A stretch of DNA of 7,411 nucleotides from UBA5794 sp964196275 (GCA_964196275.1 CAXMSN010000043.1:1-7411), one strand, 5' to 3'; shown: positions 1-6,157, counted from the first letter of the stretch. Notes: generated by a model from the letters alone, not told the origin. A program made the numbers and translations.

Positions 1-1472
1 GGATGGCCGCCTTGTTGCGTGCGAAGCTCGATCATGTGAAACGCCTCTCGTGCGTTGAGGTTCATGACGAATCTGATGTTCTGTGCGAACGGCACTGTGT
101 ACTGGGCCACGTCGGGCGACAGTGCGGTCGCGATATCGCCGTAGAGCGTCTGGGATCGGTCCATGGCTTCATCCCACATCGACGATGCCTCGATCTCCAC
201 GACAGCCTCGGGGGTGATGTATCCGTGGTGGGGAGAGAGTTGCTGCCAATCGATCGTCAGCATGCGATGTCTCTGCAGGTCCCGGAAGATGCCGTAATCG
301 CAGAGAATATCGAAGCGGTAGAACGTCTGCTCCATGCCTCGGCCCGGCTTGTGCCTTCGGTTCGTTCTGTCTCCGACGTATGCGGAGAAGATCTCGTCGA
401 TCTCGGTCTCTGACATGTGCTCCACGGCTGTCCGAATCTGGCTGTCCGGAAGGTTGGTGTGGGCATACAGCGCAGCTGCCGCCACCTTGCGCTCACCATC
501 AGGGTCGTGCTCGACGAGTGTGACGGTCGGCGAGGCGCTGGGTTGTCCGGCTATCCGCTCCGCCTGAACCGTCATCGCGTCTGAGATGTCTCTGAAATAG
601 CGCGACCACGCTCCGCCTCTTTCTGGAACGTCGACGCGTCGCATGAAGGCGGGGATCATCTTGCGCAGTTCGCCAAGCATCTGGTCTCCGTACCAACGCA
701 CCTCGTCGAGGGGGTGGGCGTTCATCCGGAGAAGCAAGGATTCGTAGGCCTGTCCGGAGGCGAAGATACCGACGTTGGACGTCGTTGACGCTGGGAGCAG
801 ACCTCTGGCGTCGTCGCACGCCTTCGCCCTGATTGTGGACCGCCACACGAAGTCGGAGTCACCATCCTGTTTTGGATACAAGGTCTCGTAGTACGCGACG
901 AGCCGCGCGACGACGTCGGAATATGCCGTGAACACCCAGTCCATATGCGTTCGGTAGGGATCGCCGAGGCCCGCTGTGTCGATCTCTGTGGGTGTGTGAT
1001 AGCGGTACCTGTCACCAAGCTTGCGGTCGTAGAAGATGTACCGCGTTGACTGTTCCAGATACGAGGCGAGTCTCCCCCATTCGAGGACCTTTGTGAGGAT
1101 GTTGGATGCTTGCTCCACGGCGAGGTGTGCGCCGCCGAGTTGTGCGACGGAATCGTCTCCGAACTGCGTAAACACACGGTCGTACAGTTGCTGCGCCCGT
1201 TCCCTACCCACCGTTCCGTCGCCTGCTGGCTCTTGCGCTATGGCTGTGACACCACCATCTGGGTCTCCAACGAACTCGTCGAGGAAGAGGCGTCGGACGG
1301 ACTTGGGGGAGCGTGAGTATCGAGCGAACAACGCTCCTTTCACGACCTCGGGCAGGCCCGTTATGCCGAAGACCGGCAGATCTGAGTTCGTGAAGTGTCG
1401 ATTCACGATCGCAAGCTCTTCGTCCGTGAACGACTCGGTGTGGAAGGTGGAATTCAGAGGGCTTCCGGACAC
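1..1472 (-). CDS. thyX: FAD-dependent thymidylate synthase-like protein, tandem ThyX halves (3' end cut by window edge)
   Basis: ThyX-family enzymes methylate dUMP to dTMP using methylenetetrahydrofolate and FADH2. The frame is open from a GTG at 1472 to the window edge, giving 490 residues; the C-terminal end is missing. The GTG is preceded by GAAAGG with an 8-nt spacer, and an in-frame stop lies just upstream (1494-1496), so the start is well fixed. Two ThyX-like halves are visible. In the N-half, GDDSVAQL (105-112) stands where GHxTPFEH normally is, and WGRLASYLEQSTRY (132-145) aligns without gaps to the signature RHRxxSxNExSxRY. A helix follows that ends near LLLRM (246-250). In the C-half are RHR (401-403) in RHRMLTIDWQQLSPHHGY, and NAREAFHMIELR (473-484), matching the NARSLxxFxxLR helix of classical ThyX. 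Classical ThyX is about 220-250 aa, so this is a duplicated form. Each half keeps only part of the signature. Family placement is firm; true thymidylate synthase activity is inferred. Confidence 0.85.
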   Translation of the reverse strand, partial: MSGSPLNSTFHTESFTDEELAIVNRHFTNSDLPVFGITGLPEVVKGALFARYSRSPKSVRRLFLDEFVGDPDGGVTAIAQEPAGDGTVGRERAQQLYDRVFTQFGDDSVAQLGGAHLAVEQASNILTKVLEWGRLASYLEQSTRYIFYDRKLGDRYRYHTPTEIDTAGLGDPYRTHMDWVFTAYSDVVARLVAYYETLYPKQDGDSDFVWRSTIRAKACDDARGLLPASTTSNVGIFASGQAYESLLLRMNAHPLDEVRWYGDQMLGELRKMIPAFMRRVDVPERGGAWSRYFRDISDAMTVQAERIAGQPSASPTVTLVEHDPDGERKVAAAALYAHTNLPDSQIRTAVEHMSETEIDEIFSAYVGDRTNRRHKPGRGMEQTFYRFDILCDYGIFRDLQRHRMLTIDWQQLSPHHGYITPEAVVEIEASSMWDEAMDRSQTLYGDIATALSPDVAQYTVPFAQNIRFVMNLNAREAFHMIELRTQQGGH

Positions 1473-1500
1473 CGGAGCGGCCTTTCGATCGGGTCAGGGA

Positions 1501-1529
1501 ACCGTACCCGACGTCCGGTGGCTCGGCAA
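1501..1529 (-). promoter_or_regulatory. Putative sigma70-type promoter of the thyX-like gene
   Basis: On the minus strand TTGCCG (1529-1524) and TACGGT (1506-1501) are separated by exactly 17 nt, close to TTGACA-N17-TANNNT. Transcription would begin around 1494, leaving a leader of about 20 nt that contains the GAAAGG ribosome-binding site before the GTG at 1472. This is the best-formed housekeeping promoter in the window. Confidence 0.5.
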
Positions 1530-1534
1530 TTACG

Positions 1535-1561
1535 TTGCCAATCGGGTTCCGGGGTTAGCCT
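1535..1561 (+). promoter_or_regulatory. Putative promoter of the 89-aa membrane protein, leaderless type
   Basis: TTGCCA (1535-1540) and TAGCCT (1556-1561) are spaced by 15 nt, shorter than ideal. The -10 ends 6 nt before the ATG at 1568, so transcription would start at or next to the A of the start codon. No ribosome-binding site is seen. Confidence 0.35.
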
Positions 1562-1567
1562 CGCGTC

Positions 1568-1837
1568 ATGATCGTTGTCAAGATCGTGCTCGGCGGGTTG
1601 ATCGCGCTTCTCGCGGTCGTGATCGCTGTGCCCGCTGTCGTCCTGATGGATCTGGTTCTTGGGGGCACTGGGCTCGGTCTCTGTCCCGAAGGACTCGGTG
1701 CGTGTCCGACGTCGATGTTCAGCGCACTGGAGCTATTGCTCGTTCTCTTGGTGATCGCTTCCGTGCTGGGTGCTGGCGTGGCTGGCTGCCTCCGCCTGTT
1801 GTCGAGGCGCCAGCGCGTGGGAGTGGCCGGGCGGTAG
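1568..1837 (+). CDS. Small hypothetical membrane protein with two membrane spans and a Cys-X6-Cys loop
   Basis: An 89-residue protein that I do not recognise. Residues about 6-28 form a strongly hydrophobic span, and residues about 52-74 form a second. Between them lies a glycine-rich loop, TGLGLCPEGLGACP, with cysteines at 39 and 46. The C-terminal tail (LRLLSRRQR) is basic, and Lys5 is the only charge before the first span. By the positive-inside rule both ends should be cytoplasmic and the cysteine loop external, where a disulfide is possible. The ATG has no clear ribosome-binding site but sits 6 nt after a TAGCCT hexamer, suggesting leaderless translation. It is divergent from the thyX-like gene and followed 39 nt later by another small membrane protein on the same strand. 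Coding status rests on the coherent two-span pattern, the upstream promoter-like hexamer and the fit with neighbours. Confidence 0.6.
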   Translation: MIVVKIVLGGLIALLAVVIAVPAVVLMDLVLGGTGLGLCPEGLGACPTSMFSALELLLVLLVIASVLGAGVAGCLRLLSRRQRVGVAGR

Positions 1838-1862
1838 CGCACTGGTCACCCGGGATCGAAGG

Positions 1863-1868
1863 TACGCT
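1863..1868 (+). promoter_or_regulatory. Putative -10 element (TACGCT) of the 144-aa membrane protein
   Basis: TACGCT fits TANNNT and ends 8 nt before the ATG at 1877, so any transcript from it would be leaderless or nearly so. No convincing -35 is visible at the expected distance. The same hexamer stands 9 nt before the trpE start. Confidence 0.3.
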
Positions 1869-1876
1869 GCCTGTCC

Positions 1877-2311
1877 ATGGAGCCAACACCCGAGGTCGAA
1901 CTCTCTCTCAGGGACAGGATGCCGGACTATCTGGCGACCTTTCTCATCGGTCTCGCTGCTAGCACCGCCGTTGGTCTGGTGATCTTCTTTGTCTGGGACC
2001 CTGCGATCGGCAACGCCATCGGATATACGATCGTCATGTACGGAGTTGTGCTTCTCGCTGCAGGCGGCTCGAGCGGTGGTGGCTATAGCAACATCGGAAT
2101 CGGTGCCATGGGGGCGCTCTTCGGCACGCGCCGGGCGGATGATCCGAGCGAGGGCCCCGGCGAGGGCTGGGATGACAAGCCCAAGATCGATTCGAGGGAG
2201 CGTCTGCGGATGGGACTGCGTCCCGAGGCAAATCCAAGAGCCTTCTGGCAGGTCATTGCCGGGTTCGTATACATAGGTATAGGCGTCGGTATCGCGATCG
2301 CATTTGGCTGA
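1877..2311 (+). CDS. Hypothetical membrane protein (144 aa), probably three membrane spans
   Basis: Not recognised. The N-terminus is acidic and polar (residues 1-18). Hydrophobic spans follow at about 19-39 and 46-63. Next is a glycine/serine-rich stretch, GGSSGGGYSNIGIG (63-76), that continues as GAMGALFG. A charged, presumably cytoplasmic segment with a cluster of Asp, Glu, Arg and Lys runs from about 84 to 120, and a last span at about 124-143 ends at the C-terminus. No ribosome-binding site precedes the ATG, but a TACGCT hexamer lies 8 nt upstream. It follows the 89-aa membrane protein by 39 nt on the same strand and could be co-transcribed with it or use its own promoter. It converges on the thioesterase gene with only 7 nt between the two stop codons and no clear terminator. 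Function unknown. Confidence 0.7.
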   Translation: MEPTPEVELSLRDRMPDYLATFLIGLAASTAVGLVIFFVWDPAIGNAIGYTIVMYGVVLLAAGGSSGGGYSNIGIGAMGALFGTRRADDPSEGPGEGWDDKPKIDSRERLRMGLRPEANPRAFWQVIAGFVYIGIGVGIAIAFG

Positions 2312-2318
2312 GATCGCT

Positions 2319-2759
2319 CTACAGGACCGATTGGATGTCCTCGGCCACGACAAACAACCCCTTGGACTCGGCCACGGTCTTGCTGTTGCCTGACAGCGAT
2401 GCGCTGATCGTGAGCCTTCTCCCTCGTCGCTCGACCACTGATGCCCGGAGGAGGAACTCGTTGTCGATGTCGGCCTGTTTACGGAATCGGATATCCAGCT
2501 TTGCGGTGTAGACGAGCACTCCCTCAATCAGCATCGCTGACCACGCTGAGATCTCATCGAGCGCGGTTGCCACGACACCTCCGTGCAATATCCCCTCGAA
2601 TCCGGCGAAGTCAGGCTTCGGATTGAACGGTGCGATCACACCTGAGTCATCGACGGTGAATCCGTCCAGTTGGAGGCCGTGTTCGTTGTTGAGGCCGCAT
2701 CCGAAACACCGGCTGTAGGTGGCTCTGAGGGTCGCGATGTCTGTTTCTGATGCTGACAT
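2319..2759 (-). CDS. PaaI-family hotdog-fold thioesterase
   Basis: A 146-residue single hotdog domain, the usual size for the PaaI/acyl-CoA thioesterase family, which hydrolyses acyl-CoA or related thioesters in the cytoplasm. The N-terminus has CFGCGLNNEHGLQL (18-31), the CFxCGxxNxxGL signature seen at the start of many members. The core motif GILHGGVVATALDE (56-69) supplies the HGG turn (59-61) and the acidic residue D68 or E69 on the hotdog helix that acts in catalysis. The strand LVYTAKLDIRFRK (82-94) matches the typical TxxLxIxFxxP region, with Lys in place of the usual Pro. Acyl substrate cannot be told from sequence. It is divergent from nth, with 33 nt between the start codons, and has a TAGTGT hexamer 6 nt before its ATG. 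It could instead be annotated only as a MaoC-unrelated 'hotdog fold protein'; the family call is secure. Confidence 0.9.
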   Translation of the reverse strand: MSASETDIATLRATYSRCFGCGLNNEHGLQLDGFTVDDSGVIAPFNPKPDFAGFEGILHGGVVATALDEISAWSAMLIEGVLVYTAKLDIRFRKQADIDNEFLLRASVVERRGRRLTISASLSGNSKTVAESKGLFVVAEDIQSVL

Positions 2760-2765
2760 GACGGC

Positions 2766-2794
2766 ACACTACAGCGGGTACTATCGCTGGTCAT
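2766..2794 (-). promoter_or_regulatory. Putative promoter of the thioesterase gene, leaderless type
   Basis: On the minus strand ATGACC (2794-2789) and TAGTGT (2771-2766) are 17 nt apart. The -10 ends 6 nt before the ATG at 2759. The -35 overlaps the nth start codon, so polymerase here would also cover the nth promoter. Confidence 0.4.
2779..2784 (+). promoter_or_regulatory. Putative -10 element (TACTAT) of nth
   Basis: TACTAT is close to TATAAT and ends 8 nt before the nth ATG at 2793, with no ribosome-binding site between, so the message would be leaderless. The nearest -35-like hexamer, CTGACA at 2753-2758, is 20 nt away, longer than usual. Confidence 0.4.
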
Positions 2795-3476
2795 GTCGCC
2801 GCGCAGAACAAACGAACCAACCGTCACCGTAGAGGAGAAGCGCAACGCCCGCGTCATCCTGAACAGGCTGACGAAGCGATACCCGGAGATGACGACGGCT
2901 CTCGCGTTCACAGACGCGTGGCAGCTGCTGGTGAGCACGGTTCTGTCTGCGCAGACGACCGACGAGAATGTGAACAAGGTGGTGCCAGGCCTTTTCGCCG
3001 CCTATCCGACCCCCGAGGATCTGGCTGGGGCGGACCCGGAGGACGTTGAGAAGCTGGTGTACTCAACGGGCTACTACCGCCAGAAAACGAAGAGCATTAT
3101 CGCCCTTGCCGGTGACATCGTCGACAAGTTCGATGGCGAGGTTCCTCGCGAGATCGATGATCTCGTCACGTTGCGAGGCGTCGGCAGAAAGACGGCGTCC
3201 GTGGTCGTGGCTGAGGTGTGGGGCGTCCCTGCGATCGCCGTTGACACGCACGTCAACCGTGTCAGCAACCGCCTCGGTCTCACTGCCAACTCGAATCCCG
3301 AGAAGGTGGAGACTGATCTGAAGGCGCTGTACCCAGAGGACCGATGGGCTGGCATCTCGATGCGACTGATCCAGTTCGGTAGAGATGTGTGCGATGCGAA
3401 GAAGCCTCGATGCTGGGAATGCCCGCTCGCCGACAGGTGCGTGTATCCGGACAAGGCGCCGAGACCTCAAGCCTGA
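2793..3476 (+). CDS. nth: Endonuclease III, DNA glycosylase/AP lyase
   Basis: A bifunctional base-excision repair enzyme that removes oxidised pyrimidines and cuts the resulting abasic site by beta-elimination. All hallmarks are visible in 227 residues. LSAQTTDENVN (51-61) is the conserved early helix motif. The helix-hairpin-helix LRGVGRKTASVV (127-138) carries the catalytic lysine K133. VDTHVNRVSNRLG (150-162) carries the catalytic aspartate D151. The 4Fe-4S loop has cysteines at 200, 207, 210 and 216 with the exact C-X6-C-X2-C-X5-C spacing. Nothing is missing, and the length is typical of actinobacterial Nth (E. coli Nth is slightly shorter). The ATG at 2793 lies 8 nt after TACTAT, consistent with a leaderless start. 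The stop codon overlaps the start of a MATE transporter (TGATG), so the two are probably one transcript. The thioesterase gene is divergent. Confidence 0.97.
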   Translation: MSPRRTNEPTVTVEEKRNARVILNRLTKRYPEMTTALAFTDAWQLLVSTVLSAQTTDENVNKVVPGLFAAYPTPEDLAGADPEDVEKLVYSTGYYRQKTKSIIALAGDIVDKFDGEVPREIDDLVTLRGVGRKTASVVVAEVWGVPAIAVDTHVNRVSNRLGLTANSNPEKVETDLKALYPEDRWAGISMRLIQFGRDVCDAKKPRCWECPLADRCVYPDKAPRPQA

Positions 3477-4831
3477 TGGCGTCACCTTTCGTTTCAGCGT
3501 TCAGACGTAATCCCCGTGATGGGGCCATCGCAGCGATCGCCGTCCCGGCGCTTGGTGCTCTTGCGATCGATCCGCTCGTGACGATCGTTGACACGGCCTG
3601 GGTTGCACGTCTCGGCACGGTGCCCCTCGCAGCGATAGCCGTGGCTGGTGCAGTGTTCATGGCGGTGTTCTCGGTGTTCAACTTCGTGCACGTGGCGGTA
3701 ACGCCTTTGGTCGCCGGGGAGGTGGGGAGGAACGACATCAAGCGGGCCGGGAGCATCGCCACCAGCGCTGTCGTCATAGCGTTCGCCATCGGTGTCGTCC
3801 TGGCAATCGTCTTCATCGCTCTGTCCCATCAGGTCGTGGGTTTGTTCGGTTCGGAGCCAGCGGTCGCTTCGGAGGCGGGGTCATATCTGAGGGTGAGATT
3901 CCTCGCACTGCCACCGATGATCATTGCGACGGTCGGCCACGGTGTCTACAGAGGCCACCAGGACACGAAAACGCCGCTCAAAGTCGCTGTTGGCATGAAC
4001 ATCGTCAATCTCGTTCTAGACCCTCTGTTCATGTTCACGTTCGGACTCGGTGTGGTCGGAGCGGCGTGGGCGACGGTCGTGGCGCAAACTCTTGCGGCAG
4101 CATGGTTCCTGGTGCTGATGTTCGGCTTGGATCGCACAAGGCTCGGTATCGGTCGAGTGAAGGCGGGCGTTCGAGGATTACCGATCGTTGAGGTGTTGTC
4201 TGCGGGTTGGCCCATGATCGTTCGAGCCGCGAGCCTGCTGGCTGCGATCACGGCAACAACGGTTGCGGCAGCTCGCGTGGGAACAACCTCAGTCGCAGCA
4301 CACCAGATCGCCCTGCAGGTGTGGCTCTTCTTGTCGTTCACGCTCGATGCGTATGCGGTCGCGGCCGCGGCGATGATCGGGAAGGATCTCGGTGCAGGCG
4401 AAAGACCGGCTGCACGGCTCCTATCGAATCGGCTGCTTGCGCTTGGCCTGATGACCGGCGTTGGCCTGTCGATTCTGCTTCTCGTGACGGCGCCCTTGGT
4501 GGCTTCACTGTTCTCGTTGGAAGGTGCTGTAGCGGACGAGCTGTCGTCGATCTACTGGTTCGTGATCGTGCTCCAACCGGTGACCGCGCTCGTGTACGTC
4601 TGGGACGGGATCGGTGTTGGTACGTCGGCGTTCAGGTATCTGGCAGCGTCGATGGTTGTGGCCGGAGCAGCGTCAGTCATCACGATCGTCTTGGTCGGAG
4701 ACACGCTCGTAGGGATCTGGGTCGGCCTGGCGGTGCTCACCGCGGTGAGGCTTGTCAGCCTTGCGGGCTGGTACCGGTGGGGGAGGCTTTCTTCCGGACG
4801 AGATCCATCCCCCGCGTCTCAGGCAATCTGA
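3476..4831 (+). CDS. MATE-family efflux transporter, DinF-like
   Basis: A 451-residue inner-membrane antiporter of the multidrug and toxic compound extrusion family, with about 12 hydrophobic spans in two six-helix lobes. The N-lobe opens with PALGALAIDPLVTIVDTAWV, in which D39 corresponds to the conserved TM1 aspartate of the DinF branch used in cation coupling. YRGHQDTKTPL (158-168) and DPLFMFTFGLGVVGAAWAT (182-200) are typical of this branch. Substrate is unknown. An in-frame ATG at 3389 would add 29 residues lying inside the nth Fe-S region. The start at 3476 is preferred because it shares its A with the nth stop codon (TGATG), which allows termination-reinitiation, and it begins just before the usual N-terminus of the family. 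No independent ribosome-binding site is seen. The last 77 bp overlap the convergent MFS gene, encoding a polar tail after the last span. Confidence 0.92.
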   Translation: MASPFVSAFRRNPRDGAIAAIAVPALGALAIDPLVTIVDTAWVARLGTVPLAAIAVAGAVFMAVFSVFNFVHVAVTPLVAGEVGRNDIKRAGSIATSAVVIAFAIGVVLAIVFIALSHQVVGLFGSEPAVASEAGSYLRVRFLALPPMIIATVGHGVYRGHQDTKTPLKVAVGMNIVNLVLDPLFMFTFGLGVVGAAWATVVAQTLAAAWFLVLMFGLDRTRLGIGRVKAGVRGLPIVEVLSAGWPMIVRAASLLAAITATTVAAARVGTTSVAAHQIALQVWLFLSFTLDAYAVAAAAMIGKDLGAGERPAARLLSNRLLALGLMTGVGLSILLLVTAPLVASLFSLEGAVADELSSIYWFVIVLQPVTALVYVWDGIGVGTSAFRYLAASMVVAGAASVITIVLVGDTLVGIWVGLAVLTAVRLVSLAGWYRWGRLSSGRDPSPASQAI

Positions 4832-5999
4832 GGATCAGGAAGATGGAAACGATGAGGCCAACGCTCAGGAGCGAGACCGTTACCGGTAGGCCGTAGCGAT
4901 CGATCATGAAGGCGCCGAAAGCGAATCCAGTAATCGACCCGATGATCGCGATGTTCGTGATCCACCCACCCGCGGTCGCCCGGATGCGGGTTGGGAAGAG
5001 TTCGGCCCGTTGGGCGGCGAACGAAGGGGTGAGCATCGTGGCACCGAGTGTTGCCAGGAAGATCGATCCAGCGAGAAACCATCCCGAGTCGATCGTGTAG
5101 AAACCGATTCCGCCGACGAGCCCTATGCCGAGTGCCGCAGCCGAGGTAGGTCTTCGGCCGTACCGGTCGGCGAGTCTGCCGCCGATGAGCAGTCCGATGG
5201 CGCCAAGACCGGAGAACACGATCAGAAGGAACCGAGCAGCACCGGTGTCCCAGGACAGGTCGTTGATGAGCCGTTCGAGCACGAAATCAAATGCCGGACT
5301 CGAGAACGCAGCGACGAAGAACGCTACTCCGGCCAACGGCCAGAAGTGCTTACCCAGGCCCATCCCGAGCGCCTTGAGGAACGGGAACGGCGGAGCGGGA
5401 ACGAACGCTCTCGACTCGGGCAGGAAACGGTTGAGCAGGGGGAACATGAGAAGGCCGAGGGAACCGATGCCGAAGAGGATCCGCCATGCGTTGTCAGTTC
5501 CCTCTGCGAGCGGGAGCAACAAGAGGCCGAACCCGACACCAAGAGAGCCCGAAAGGCCGTACATGCCGAGGGCGAGGGCCCTGAAGCCGGCTGGCATCTC
5601 CTCTGCGATGAGCACGATCGATATCGCTGCGATCGCGACCACTGACAGGCGGACGACTGACTGCGAGATGATGTATCCGGGGAGCGTCGGTATGAACGCG
5701 GTCATGAGGCTGGCAACGGACATCAGCGCGAAGGCTGCGAGCAATGGCCGTCTCCTACCGACGCGGTCGGCCGCGATGGTGAACACGACACCGATCAGCG
5801 AAGCCGCGCGTACGGCGGCGAACACACCGCTCATCTGCCCTTCCGTGAGTTCGAGGGATGTCCGCACGAACGGCAGGGTGTGGGGCATCTGGCTTGCTGC
5901 ATAACCGCTCACGAATCCGATGATCGCGGTCAGGAACACGATCCTGCGCGCTGAAGGTGTGATGCGCTGTTTGGTCTGTGTGTACGGCGAGGAGGTCAT
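4755..5999 (-). CDS. MFS transporter (metabolite or sugar:H+ symporter-like)
   Basis: A 414-residue major facilitator with about 12 membrane spans in two halves. Signature motif A appears in each half: AADRVGRRR (76-84) and RLADRYGRRP (275-284). ELFPTRIRATAGGW (333-346) matches the conserved ExxPTxxRxxxxG segment of sugar and aromatic-acid symporter families. RFLPESRAF (191-199) ends the first half, and RLPETRGMDL (391-400) is the usual C-terminal motif. The long cytoplasmic loop around 190-220 separates the halves. Substrate cannot be assigned; no catabolic genes adjoin it. The ATG at 5999 has no good ribosome-binding site; a TAACCT hexamer (6034-6029) about 29 nt upstream could be a -10. 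It converges on the MATE gene and overlaps it by 77 bp, including the codons of the conserved RLPETRG motif, so neither gene can end earlier without loss. It is divergent from ccdA across 183 bp. Confidence 0.92.
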   Translation of the reverse strand: MTSSPYTQTKQRITPSARRIVFLTAIIGFVSGYAASQMPHTLPFVRTSLELTEGQMSGVFAAVRAASLIGVVFTIAADRVGRRRPLLAAFALMSVASLMTAFIPTLPGYIISQSVVRLSVVAIAAISIVLIAEEMPAGFRALALGMYGLSGSLGVGFGLLLLPLAEGTDNAWRILFGIGSLGLLMFPLLNRFLPESRAFVPAPPFPFLKALGMGLGKHFWPLAGVAFFVAAFSSPAFDFVLERLINDLSWDTGAARFLLIVFSGLGAIGLLIGGRLADRYGRRPTSAAALGIGLVGGIGFYTIDSGWFLAGSIFLATLGATMLTPSFAAQRAELFPTRIRATAGGWITNIAIIGSITGFAFGAFMIDRYGLPVTVSLLSVGLIVSIFLILRLPETRGMDLVRKKASPTGTSPQG

Positions 6000-6060
6000 G
6001 TCCCGATCGATGATGGCGGCAGCGTTGGAGGTTAGCGGTAGTCGCTAGCTGCAGTCGCTT

Positions 6061-6090
6061 CGTAGTACGCAATACGTAGCACGTACTGCG
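6061..6090. repeat. Short palindromic TACGTA-rich repeat, left copy
   Basis: CGTAGTACG (6061-6069) is complementary, with one mismatch, to CGTACTGCG (6082-6090) around a 12-nt centre. The first 18 bases, CGTAGTACGCAATACGTA, correspond to the reverse complement of the right copy at 6958-6987, except that 7 bases (TATTACG) are absent here. The missing bases lie between two TACG direct repeats, as a slippage deletion would give. It lies in the MFS-ccdA divergent spacer. Confidence 0.6.
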
Positions 6091-6124
6091 GAAGCCGTCA
6101 CCCGAGATGGGCAACGAAGGACTT

Positions 6125-6157
6125 GGGAACAATGGTGCGGCCCGTATCGTTGTTCCC
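6125..6157 (+). other. Perfectly paired 15-bp RNA hairpin upstream of ccdA
   Basis: GGGAACAATGGTGCG (6125-6139) pairs along its full length with CGTATCGTTGTTCCC (6143-6157) around the loop GCC. Twelve pairs are Watson-Crick and three are G-U wobbles in the plus-strand RNA; on the minus strand those three would be A-C mismatches. No T-run follows, so it is not an intrinsic terminator. It overlaps the candidate promoter; only one of the two readings can apply to a given transcript, since that promoter would start transcription after the stem. The outer 8 bp (GGGAACAA/TTGTTCCC) could also be a DNA operator dyad. Confidence 0.5.
6126..6151 (+). promoter_or_regulatory. Candidate SigR/SigH-type ECF promoter for ccdA
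   Basis: GGAAC (6126-6130, within GGGAACA) and GTT (6149-6151, within CGTT) are separated by exactly 18 nt. This matches the GGAAT-N18-GTT form of Streptomyces SigR and the GGGAAC/T-CGTT form of mycobacterial SigH, ECF sigma factors of thiol-oxidative stress. Transcription would begin near 6158-6160, leaving about 24 nt that contain the GGAGGG ribosome-binding site. ccdA, a thiol-disulfide gene, is a sensible target. A housekeeping reading of the same bases (TTGGGA 6123-6128, N16, TATCGT 6145-6150) is also possible. Confidence 0.45.

Noticed and set aside
1827..1853. CCGGG...CCCGG inverted arms between the two small membrane protein genes
   Set aside because: Five-bp arms around a 17-nt loop, no T-run; expected by chance in GC-rich DNA.
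1036..1962. A 308-codon open frame on the plus strand opposite the thyX-like gene
   Set aside because: The translation is rich in Arg, Ser and Pro without domain logic and runs across the divergent promoter region into the 89-aa gene. It mirrors a GC-rich gene on the other strand, which shows clear ThyX motifs.
4756..4770. CAGCC-TTGCG-GGCTG hairpin at the MATE/MFS convergence as a terminator
   Set aside because: Only a 5-bp stem, inside both coding frames, with no T-run on either strand.
5010..5904. Long plus-strand open frames (211 and 259 codons) opposite the MFS gene
   Set aside because: They encode Arg/Glu- or Arg/Pro-rich low-complexity sequence, overlap each other and lie antisense to a clearly recognisable transporter.
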